A stretch of 64,000 nucleotides of DNA from Cellulomonas chengniuliangii (GTDB lineage Bacteria; Actinomycetota; Actinomycetes; Actinomycetales; Cellulomonadaceae), in the NCBI RefSeq assembly GCF_024508335.1, contig NZ_CP101988.1, forward strand, positions 1,240,001 to 1,304,000, in the 5' to 3' direction. A program made the translations under genes and the position numbers. This document shows, piece after piece, positions 11,215 to 17,736 of the stretch; the stretch's first letter is position 1, and every line of letters begins with the position of its first letter. The notes under the pieces are model-generated. The model saw only the letters and a program-made list of their open reading frames with translations, was not told the DNA's origin and did no database searches.

Positions 11215-12206
11215 GCCCGCACCGCGACGCCCGCCGCCCCGGCCGGCACGGCCGCCCGCACGTCGCGCTCGTCACCGACTCCACCGCGTCGCTGCCCCCC
11301 CGGGTCGCGGAGCAGTGGGGCGTGGTCGTGGTGCCGCTCGACGTGGTGATCGGCGGCGAGCGGCGCCGGGAAGGCGTGGACCTGGCCTCGGCCGACCTGG
11401 CCGCGGCCCTCGAGTCCGGCGCGCGGGTGACGACCTCGCAGCCCGCTCCCGCGGCGTTCGCAGACGTGTACGCGCGCCTGGCGGCGGCAGGCGCCCGCGA
11501 GATCGTCTCGATGCACCTCTCGGGCGACCTCTCCGGCACCGTGCGCTCGGCGCAAGTGGCAGCCCTGGCGGCGCCCATCCCGGTGCACGTCGTCGACTCC
11601 CGCTCGGTGGTGATGGGGCTGGGCTTCGCCGTGCTGTCCGCCGCCCAGGCCGTGCGCGGGCTGCAGCCCGGCGAGGTGGCGGCGTCCACGTCCGGCGATC
11701 CCGTCGACGGCAGCCGGGCGCGCCGGCTGCGCGAGATGGTGGGGCGCAGACAGCGGGCTGAGGCGGACGTGGACGCCGTCGAGGTGGCGCAGCGCGCCCG
11801 GCAGGTGGGCTCGCAGGCCAGTGCCTGGTTCCTGGTCGACTCGCTCGAGCACCTGCGTCGCGGCGGCCGGCTCAGCGCCACCGCGGCCGCACTGGGCACG
11901 GTGCTGGGGCTGCGACCGATCCTCACGCTCCGCGACGGGCGCATCGACGTCGCGGAGAAGGTCCGCACCCGGCGGGCGGCCCGCGACAGGCTCGAGGCGG
12001 TCGCGGTTGCCGAGGTCCGGCGCCGGGGTGGGGCGCGCGTCGCCGTCCACCACCTGGGCCAGCCCGACGTGGCGGCCGAGATGGCGCACCAGCTCGAGGC
12101 CTGGCTCGGCGACCTCGTGGGAGCCGTCGAGGTCTGCGAGGTGAGCGCCGTCATCGGAGCGCACGTCGGCCCTGGCCTGCTCGCCGTGGTCGTCGCCGAC
12201 TCCTGA
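11211..12206 (+). CDS. DegV family protein (fatty-acid binding), apparent CTG start
   Basis: DegV-family protein of about 331 residues; characterised members (FakB) bind a fatty acid for phosphorylation by FakA. The family start [12 protein letters not shown] and the lipid-pocket region [15 protein letters not shown] are clear, as is the [14 protein letters not shown] motif. Upstream of VALVTDST the frame has no ATG, GTG or TTG before entering leuS coding sequence out of frame; the only plausible initiator is CTG at 11211, overlapping the leuS stop as CTGA. This suggests translational coupling with a rare start codon. An insertion of about 30 residues ([15 protein letters not shown] region) is seen mid-protein. 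The kinase partner FakA is not in this window. Confidence 0.85.
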
Positions 12207-12290
12207 CTCGCGCGCCACCCCCAGCCCTGGGGTTGGAGCCCTCATCGACTGCGCTGGCCAGGACCGCGCCACCACCCGGGCCGCGGCGCC

Positions 12291-12296
12291 TACCGT
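12291..12296 (+). promoter_or_regulatory. -10 element of comEA (leaderless type)
   Basis: TACCGT ends exactly 6 nt before the ATG of comEA at 12303, the same spacing seen at other leaderless genes of this window. It supports that ATG over the later in-frame ATG at 12348. Confidence 0.5.
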
Positions 12297-12302
12297 GCCG
12301 GC

Positions 12303-13376
12303 ATGACTGCTCCTGCTGACAACGCCGCCCGTGCCCGGCTCGTCGGCATGACCGAGCCGACCGACGGCAGCCGCGAACCCGGAGCGCCGGCCTGGACGCC
12401 ACGCGGCAGGCCGCTGGCCGCGGAGGCCGCCCTCGACGCGCCTGCCAGGCCTGTCCGCGCCGCTCAGGGCGAGGCGCCTGCGTGGCCGGGCGCCGAGCGC
12501 TCCGAGGACCCCGAGGACGGGTCGTGGCTCCTCGAGGATGCCTCGGACGTCGCCGCGCGGTGGCGGCAAGGCGCCCTGGCGAGGGTGGGCGAGCTGTACG
12601 CCGACGCGCACGGGACGCCCCTCGACCATGTCGCCCGCGACCGCCCGCGACGGCGGTGGGCGGTCTCGCTCCGGCTCGCCGTCACCGCCTCGGTCGCCCT
12701 CGCGCTGCTGGGAGGAGGGGTGGCGGTCCGGGCGCTGTCCGCGTCGGGAGGCGCAGAGTTCGCCGCGGAGCTGCCCGAGGCCGCGGCCCCGGGTCGGAGT
12801 GGCGCCCAGGACGCCGGCGCGGATTCCGGCGCTCGCTCCTCGACAGCCGTCGCGGGCGACGACTCGCCGTCCCCGGGCGGCGTGCCCGGCGGCGGCGCCG
12901 CAGCGAGGACCGGTGCGGCGCCTGAGGAGGGCGGCTCCTCCGTGGTGGTGCACGTGGTCGGGGAGGTGCTCGCGCCAGGGCTCGTCGAGCTGCCTGCCGG
13001 CGCGCGAGTCGCCGACGCGCTGACGGCCGCTGGCGGTGCCACGAGCGCCGCCGACCTGGCCGCCGTGAACCTCGCGCGACACCTCGTCGACGGCGAGCAG
13101 GTGCTTGTGCCGCTGCCAGGGCAGGAGGTCCCCGCCCCCCTGGGCGCCGCGCAGGGCGGTGGCGGCGGGCCCGGCCCCGCTAGCGCGCTGGTCGACGTGA
13201 ACACGGCTGACTCCGCCGCCCTGGACGCCCTGCCTGGGATCGGGCCTGTGCTCGCCGAGCGCATCGTCACCTGGCGCCAGGAGAACGGCCGATTCACGAG
13301 CGTCGACGAGCTGGGCGAGGTGTCCGGCATCGGCCCGACGCTGCTCGGCCGCCTGCGGGCGCTCGTGCGGGTCTGA
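12303..13376 (+). CDS. comEA: ComEA-like DNA-binding competence protein
   Basis: 357-residue ComEA-type protein. After a long cytoplasmic N-terminus of about 120 residues comes one membrane segment (LAVTASVALALLGGGVAV), a low-complexity linker, an SLBB domain (VVVHVVGEVLAPGLVELPAG onward) and a C-terminal double helix-hairpin-helix domain (VDVNTADSAALDALPGIGPV ... VSGIGPTLLGRLRAL). Family members bind double-stranded DNA outside the membrane and deliver it to ComEC. It is followed after 4 nt by comEC, so the two form an uptake unit. The cytoplasmic extension is longer than in Bacillus ComEA. The gene appears leaderless. Confidence 0.9.
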   Translation: MTAPADNAARARLVGMTEPTDGSREPGAPAWTPRGRPLAAEAALDAPARPVRAAQGEAPAWPGAERSEDPEDGSWLLEDASDVAARWRQGALARVGELYADAHGTPLDHVARDRPRRRWAVSLRLAVTASVALALLGGGVAVRALSASGGAEFAAELPEAAAPGRSGAQDAGADSGARSSTAVAGDDSPSPGGVPGGGAAARTGAAPEEGGSSVVVHVVGEVLAPGLVELPAGARVADALTAAGGATSAADLAAVNLARHLVDGEQVLVPLPGQEVPAPLGAAQGGGGGPGPASALVDVNTADSAALDALPGIGPVLAERIVTWRQENGRFTSVDELGEVSGIGPTLLGRLRALVRV

Positions 13377-13380
13377 CCGG

Positions 13381-15174
13381 GTGCGCGCGCCCGTCGACCT
13401 CAGGCTCGTTCCCGCCGCGGGAGCCGCATGGGCCGCTGCGACCGTGGCGGTGCTGATGCCGGCTGGGACCGCTGCTCTGGCCGCCGGGGCGGCGAGCGCC
13501 GCCGCGGTGCTGGTCCTGGCGTGGGCGGTCGCCGGCGCCGGTGGCAGCCGGGGCGGCCGCGGACGCGTCGAGAGGGAGCGACACGCCCGCGTCGCAGGGT
13601 CGGTGTTCCTCGCCGCGGTCGCTGTGGCGGTGGTGCTCGGCGCGGCGGCCTCCCAGCTGCACGCACGGCAGGCGAGCGGCCTGGCGGCGCTCGCGATCGA
13701 CCAGGCCACGGTGGTTGTCGTGGGCACGGTGCGCACCGCGCCGATCGCCACGGCCAGCCGGTGGCGCGGCGCCGAGCCGCGCTTCCGCACGATGCTCCAC
13801 ATCGAGTCGGTCGAGGTTCGCGGGGTGCGGTCCCGGTCCGCCGCCCAGCTCGCGGTGCTGGGCGGGCCAGGGTGGGACGCCCTGCCGGCGGGCGTCAGCG
13901 TGCGGGCCGCTGGGCGGCTCCTGCCATCGGACGCCACCGGGCGGGAGGCCGCGGTGCTCATCGCACCCGGGCCGCCCACCGTGGTGTCGGACGCGTCGGC
14001 GCTGCTCACCGCCACCGCTCGGGTGCGCGGCGGGCTCGCCGCCCTCGCCGCCGGGCTCCCCGGGGACGCGGGCGCCCTGCTTCCCGGCATGGCGGTGGGG
14101 GACACCTCACGGCTCCCCGTGGACCTGGCCGACGCGATGAGGGCCTCCGGTCTGACCCACCTCACGGCGGTGTCGGGAGCGCACTTCTCCCTGGTCGGAG
14201 CGGCGGTGCTGAGCGCCGCGGCGGTCATCGGGTTGCCGCGCCCGGCGAGGGCGGGTCTCACCGCCGCGGTGCTGGCCGGTTTCGTCGTGCTCGTGGAGCC
14301 AAGCCCCAGCGTGCTCCGAGCGGCGGTGATGGGAGGGGTGGGGTTGTGCGCGTTGCTGCTCGGGCGCCCGGCGCGGGCGCTCCCCGCCCTCGCCGCTGCG
14401 GTGGTCGCGCTGCTCGTGGTCGACCCCTGGCTGGCCCGCGAGGTGGGGTTCGTGCTGTCCGTCCTGGCCACGGCCGCCCTGGTGCTGCTCGCCGGGCCGC
14501 TGGCGGCGCGGTGGACCAGGACGGGCCGGACCACCGCAGCCCACGCGGTCGCGGCGCCGTTCGCCGCGCAGAGCGCGTGCGCGCCCGTCGTGCTGCTCCT
14601 CACGCCGTCGGTGTCCACCTACGCGGTCGCGGCGAACCTCCTCGTGGCGCCGGTCGTCGCGCCGATCACCGTGGCCGGGCTCGGTGCGGCGGTCCTGGCG
14701 CCCGCATGGACGCAGGGCGCGACCATCCTCGCCCAGGTGGCTGGCGCCGGGTGCTGGTGGGTGGGCGCCGTGGCCCGCACGGCGGAAGGCCTGCCCGGCT
14801 CGAGGGTGGCGTGGGTCGGGGGAGCGCCGGGCGCCCTGCTGCTGGCCGCGGCGACCGCGGCAGCCCTCGTGCTGCTCCTCGGCTCCCGCGACTCGGAAGC
14901 CGCCCTCGGCTCCGACCTCCCGGGCGCGGCCGGCGGTGGCGGGGGCGACAGGGGTGCCGGTGGCCCGTCTGGTGGGTTGTCCGTGGCAGGCTTGTGGCAT
15001 GCCTCCCACGCCTCGCTCGACCAGTCGGAGCTCCCGGGGCGCTGGACGCGCGGCCCCGGCGGGGATCGCCTGGGACGAGGTCGAGCTCGCGCCCGTGGTG
15101 CTCGTCGCCGGCGCCGAGGGGCTCCTCGCAGAGCGCGCCGTGGACCGGCTCGTGGGCCTCGCGCGGGAGCGTGA
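13381..15174 (+). CDS. comEC: ComEC/Rec2-family DNA uptake channel, no beta-lactamase-like domain
   Basis: 597-residue ComEC-type membrane protein, proposed to pass single-stranded DNA across the membrane. An OB-like N-terminal part (residues 90-200) is followed by the competence core with ALLPGMAVGDTSRLP and LTHLTAVSGAHFSLVGAAVL and about eight to ten membrane helices. The C-terminal metallo-beta-lactamase-like nuclease domain found in many ComEC proteins is absent. After the last helix the frame runs through an Arg/Gly-rich tail that overlaps holA by 176 nt; the real C-terminus may be poorly structured. The GTG start lies 4 nt after comEA. Degradation of the second strand must come from another nuclease. 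Confidence 0.85.
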   Translation: MRAPVDLRLVPAAGAAWAAATVAVLMPAGTAALAAGAASAAAVLVLAWAVAGAGGSRGGRGRVERERHARVAGSVFLAAVAVAVVLGAAASQLHARQASGLAALAIDQATVVVVGTVRTAPIATASRWRGAEPRFRTMLHIESVEVRGVRSRSAAQLAVLGGPGWDALPAGVSVRAAGRLLPSDATGREAAVLIAPGPPTVVSDASALLTATARVRGGLAALAAGLPGDAGALLPGMAVGDTSRLPVDLADAMRASGLTHLTAVSGAHFSLVGAAVLSAAAVIGLPRPARAGLTAAVLAGFVVLVEPSPSVLRAAVMGGVGLCALLLGRPARALPALAAAVVALLVVDPWLAREVGFVLSVLATAALVLLAGPLAARWTRTGRTTAAHAVAAPFAAQSACAPVVLLLTPSVSTYAVAANLLVAPVVAPITVAGLGAAVLAPAWTQGATILAQVAGAGCWWVGAVARTAEGLPGSRVAWVGGAPGALLLAAATAAALVLLLGSRDSEAALGSDLPGAAGGGGGDRGAGGPSGGLSVAGLWHASHASLDQSELPGRWTRGPGGDRLGRGRARARGARRRRRGAPRRARRGPARGPRAGA

Positions 15175-16030
15175 CCCCGGGGTCGAGGTCACGACGCTGG
15201 ACGGCGCCCTGTACGGCTCCGGCATGCTCGGGGTCGTCGCCAGCCCGTCGCTGTTCGACGAGGACCGCGTGGTGGTCGTGGAGGGCGTCGAGCGTGCCAC
15301 CGACGAGCTGCTCACGGACGCCCTGGCCTACCTCGCCTCGCCGGCCCCCGACGTCGTCCTGGTGCTTCGCCACGGCGGTGGCCAGCGCGGCAAGAAGCTG
15401 CTCGACGCGGTGCGCGCCCAGGGGGCGCCGGTCGTCGTCTGCGAGCCGGTCAAGAAGGACTCCGACAAGGCGGCGTTCGTCTCGGCGGAGCTGCGGCGCG
15501 CCTCGCGCCGGGCGGATCCCCGCGCGGTGCGCGCGCTCGTCGACGCGGTGGGCGCCGATCTGCGCGAGCTCGCCGCCGCGTGCGCCCAGCTCGTCGCGGA
15601 CACGACGGGGGTGATCGGGTCTGAGGTCGTCGAGCGGTACTACGGCGGCCGGATCGAGGCGACCGGGTTCCGGGTGGCCGATGCCGCGATCGAGGGCGAC
15701 GCGGGTCAGGCGGTGGCACTCCTACGCCATGCGCTCGCGACCGGCGTGGACCCGGTGCCCGTCGTGGCCGCTCTCGCCATGAAGCTGCGCACCCTCGCGA
15801 AGGTGGCGGCGACGCGTGGCCGCGGTGGCGCCTCCGTGCGTGATCTGAGCCTGGCGCCGTGGCAAGTGGACCGGGCGCTCAAGGACCTTCAGCGGTGGAC
15901 CCCCGAGGGACTGGCAGAGGCCATCACCGCGGTCGCCCAGGCCGACGCGGAGGTCAAGGGCGCCGGGCGTGACCGCGAGTTCGCCGTCGAGCGCGCGGTG
16001 CTGCGGATCGCGTCAGCCGGATCGCGGTGA
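14999..16030 (+). CDS. holA: DNA polymerase III delta subunit
   Basis: 343-residue clamp-loader subunit delta, which opens the beta sliding clamp. The family pattern is clear: VVLVAGAEGLLAERAVDRLV at the N-terminus, LYGSGMLGVVASPSLFDEDRVVVVEG-type strand regions, then the GRIEATGFRVADAAIEGD and C-terminal collar helices. The ATG at 14999 lies inside the 3' part of comEC, giving an unusually long 176-nt overlap. The order comEA-comEC-holA is common in bacteria, often followed by rpsT, which here lies 3 kb further on and on the other strand. The intervening genes look like an insertion in this conserved block. Confidence 0.93.
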   Translation: MPPTPRSTSRSSRGAGRAAPAGIAWDEVELAPVVLVAGAEGLLAERAVDRLVGLARERDPGVEVTTLDGALYGSGMLGVVASPSLFDEDRVVVVEGVERATDELLTDALAYLASPAPDVVLVLRHGGGQRGKKLLDAVRAQGAPVVVCEPVKKDSDKAAFVSAELRRASRRADPRAVRALVDAVGADLRELAAACAQLVADTTGVIGSEVVERYYGGRIEATGFRVADAAIEGDAGQAVALLRHALATGVDPVPVVAALAMKLRTLAKVAATRGRGGASVRDLSLAPWQVDRALKDLQRWTPEGLAEAITAVAQADAEVKGAGRDREFAVERAVLRIASAGSR

Positions 16031-16508
16031 CGGCGCCGCCGTGGTGCGGTCCAGCACCGATGTGGCGGAGAACAGGCGCGAGGTCGACGAGGCTGGCGCC
16101 GGAGGGCTCGCGGTCGCGGTAGTCGATCTGACGTAGTCGGAGCACGAGATGCGAGCGGGTGATATTCACGACCGTGAGCCGTCCGTCGGCCACCCGCTCG
16201 GCGCCGCCGTCGACGACCTGCGCGAGCACGATCGCGGTGGCTCGATCTTGGTGCTCGGGAGTCCACGTGTCGAACCTCAGGGGACGCTGCGTGGGGAAGC
16301 GGTAGAGGAACTCGAAGCCGACTGGGACACCGTCGGGCGCGACGATGTGCCTGCTGCCGAGCAGGGTGGGCCGGCCGCTGCGGCGGCCGCCCGTAGGGGC
16401 GCGAGGGACCGATGGCCGCGCGTGTCGTTGGGCGCCAGGTCCGATCGGGTCACCAATCCTGAGAACGTGTGTCACACGAGGGCGTGACGCGCCGTGGGCG
16501 ATGTTCAC
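15954..16508 (-). pseudogene. Decayed paralogue of the adjacent EAL-like gene
   Basis: An open frame of 184 codons in which only residues about 49-128 (nt 16364 to 16125) have protein character. That part, LLGSRHIVAPDGVPVGFEFL to TRSHLVLR, aligns by eye with residues 35-115 of the neighbouring EAL-like protein (VLVGRQGIFTTRLRPFGYEF to PRAHLVGG), sharing the GR/GS-IF/IV...GYEF/GFEF start, ERATAHVL/DRATAIVL and the RAHLV/RSHLV strand. Everything downstream of the first EAL strands is lost and the frame runs antisense into holA. I read it as a truncated tandem duplicate. This accounts for the otherwise empty 487-nt stretch between holA and the EAL-like gene. A short expressed protein cannot be excluded. 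Confidence 0.5.
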
Positions 16509-16517
16509 CCAGTTGGC

Positions 16518-17243
16518 TCAACCTGCGTGGCTGCCCCATGGCGCCGTCGACCGGTCGAGGACGGTGGCCTGCTCCAGGAGGTTGCCCTGGAAGAAGTCGA
16601 AGCCGAGGTCGCGGCTGTGACTGAGCATCCACCGCCGCTCGACGAACTCGGCGATGAGCAGCGCCCCGTGGGACCGGGCCAGCTCGACCACCGGCCTTCC
16701 CTCGATGTCGAGGTCGCGGACGTCGATCTTCACGAAGTCGGCGTACGGCAGCAGCTCTCGCTGCCCGGGCCTGCTGACGAACCCGGGGATGGCGATCCGG
16801 TATCCGCGTTCGCGCAGCCCTTGGATGCCGGCGAGAACCTCCGAGTCCACGTGGACGTGGTCGGCGACCTCGATGACGAGCCGGTCGGGGCGTGCTGGGA
16901 TCGGCAGCCCGCCGACGAGATGGGCCCGCGGCATGCGGATGAACAGCCACCGGCCGTGCGCCGCCTTCTCGAGGTCGGCACGCCCGAACGTGGCGCGGAG
17001 GACGTGCGCGGTGGCCCGCTCGTGCTGCAACTCGGTCCACGCGCGCGCGGAGTGCTCGGGGTTGGGGCTGCGGAATGAGAACTCGTATCCGAAGGGCCGC
17101 AGCCGCGTGGTGAAGATCCCTTGCCGACCGACCAGCACCTGCTCCCGGGCCACGTGGCGCTCCCACTCGTCGCGGAGTCCCGCGGGGACAGCCTCGTCCA
17201 CTGCCGCGCCGAGGAGGGCGGTGCGATGCGTGTCGTCGGTCAT
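16518..17243 (-). CDS. EAL-domain-like protein with degenerate active site
   Basis: 241 residues resembling the EAL part of YuxH/CdgJ proteins (VGRQGIFTTRLRPFGYEFSF at residues 37-56, where the E of YEF corresponds to the E of EAL), but with no HDOD domain. The catalytic DDFG region is replaced by PGFV before the conserved KID (ADFVKIDVRD), although the late Glu (LLIAEFVE) and QG (FDFFQGNLL) remain. It is therefore probably not an active c-di-GMP phosphodiesterase and may bind a ligand or protein instead. It is divergent from the peptide gene at 17468, and its start is only 5 nt from a pair of TGACA repeats. A truncated copy lies downstream. Confidence 0.72.
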   Translation of the reverse strand: MTDDTHRTALLGAAVDEAVPAGLRDEWERHVAREQVLVGRQGIFTTRLRPFGYEFSFRSPNPEHSARAWTELQHERATAHVLRATFGRADLEKAAHGRWLFIRMPRAHLVGGLPIPARPDRLVIEVADHVHVDSEVLAGIQGLRERGYRIAIPGFVSRPGQRELLPYADFVKIDVRDLDIEGRPVVELARSHGALLIAEFVERRWMLSHSRDLGFDFFQGNLLEQATVLDRSTAPWGSHAG

Positions 17244-17249
17244 GCGTAC

Positions 17250-17279
17250 TATGACAGCACATACAGACGCCTATGACAC
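17250..17279. repeat. Direct repeat CTATGACA x2, 22-bp period, at the EAL-like gene start
   Basis: CTATGACA occurs at 17249-17256 and again at 17271-17278, a start-to-start distance of 22 bp, or two helical turns. The pair is just upstream of the ATG (17243) of the minus-strand EAL-like gene. A related pair with TGACAG at 17431 and 17452 (21 bp apart) precedes the peptide gene. This spacing suits a protein binding one face of DNA; the HTH-TPR regulator nearby is a candidate. Confidence 0.5.
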
Positions 17280-17344
17280 TCGCTCTTCCGCGTGACGGGG
17301 ATCGGGGCCCGACGGGAAGCGGCGAGCGCCTCGGCGGGCGGCGT

Positions 17345-17380
17345 GTGAGGGACTCACCTCATCGGGGTGCAGTTCACCCC
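17345..17380. promoter_or_regulatory. Two adjacent inverted repeats upstream of the peptide gene
   Basis: GTGAG-GGA-CTCAC (17345-17357) is followed at once by GGGGTG-CAGTT-CACCCC (17364-17380). They lie about 90-120 nt upstream of the peptide start in the divergent intergenic region. Either could be an operator or an RNA structure; nothing else in the stretch 17280-17425 is recognisable. Confidence 0.4.
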
Positions 17381-17430
17381 AGACGCGCGCCGCCGCTGGC
17401 TTCATGCTGGTCAGACGGTCATCATATGTT

Positions 17431-17457
17431 TGACAGCAAGTCAGCCAACTGTGACAG
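17431..17457 (+). repeat. TGACAG direct repeat before the peptide gene
   Basis: TGACAG occurs at 17431-17436 and 17452-17457, 21 bp apart. The first copy is within TTTGACAGCA, closely matching TATGACAGCA at 17250-17259 in front of the EAL-like gene. TTGACA at 17430-17435 could alternatively act as a -35 hexamer. The second copy touches the AGGAG ribosome site (17456-17460). Confidence 0.45.
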
Positions 17458-17467
17458 GAGAACTCTC

Positions 17468-17602
17468 GTGACTCGCACCCTGAAGGCCGTTTCCGTCTTC
17501 GCCGTGGCCGCCGTCCTGACCCTCGGCGGCTCGGTCGCCGCGCACGCGGGCGAGGTGACGGTCTCCTCCGGCGCCACGGGATGCTGCCGCATCATGAAGT
17601 GA
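17468..17602 (+). CDS. 44-residue secreted peptide, candidate signal pheromone
   Basis: A very short gene with strong support: AGGAG at 17456-17460 lies 7 nt before the GTG start, and a 16-bp hairpin follows 28 nt after the stop. The product starts with a basic end and a hydrophobic core ending in the signal-peptidase site A-H-A (residues 25-27), leaving a 17-residue mature peptide, GEVTVSSGATGCCRIMK, with an adjacent Cys pair. I do not recognise the family. It sits directly upstream of an HTH-TPR regulator, the layout of RRNPP quorum-sensing pairs, so a processed and re-imported pheromone is the favoured idea. Alternatives are a bacteriocin-like or thiol-redox peptide. No modification enzyme or dedicated exporter is adjacent. 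Confidence 0.75.
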   Translation: MTRTLKAVSVFAVAAVLTLGGSVAAHAGEVTVSSGATGCCRIMK

Positions 17603-17630
17603 CCTGGCGCGGCTCGCTGACGCGACCGCG

Positions 17631-17667
17631 AGAAACGGGCGCCGACCGCGTGTCGGCGCCCGTTTCT
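17631..17667 (+). terminator. Strong terminator of the peptide gene
   Basis: AGAAACGGGCGCCGAC and its exact complement form a 16-bp stem around a 5-nt CGCGT loop, followed by GTTCC. The hairpin isolates the peptide transcript from the regulator gene that begins 70 nt later. Confidence 0.88.
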
Positions 17668-17714
17668 GTTCCGGTCCAGTAACAATCCCTCGAAGAGGGC
17701 CGACGGACCCGGAC

Positions 17715-17731
17715 GTCACAGGTACAGTGAC
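17715..17731. promoter_or_regulatory. Inverted repeat over the promoter of the HTH-TPR gene
   Basis: GTCAC-N7-GTGAC is centred on 17723 and overlaps a -10-like TACAGT (17723-17728) that lies 8 nt before the ATG. There is almost no leader and no Shine-Dalgarno. The half-site (A/T)GTGAC resembles the TGACA repeats upstream of the peptide and EAL-like genes. Autoregulation by the encoded HTH protein is plausible but inferred. Confidence 0.5.
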
Positions 17732-17736
17732 TCGCT

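Noticed and set aside
12224-12236. CCCCAGCCCTGGGG-like hairpin between degV and comEA.
   Set aside because: Only about 6 bp with a 2-nt loop, too tight and short to call a terminator.
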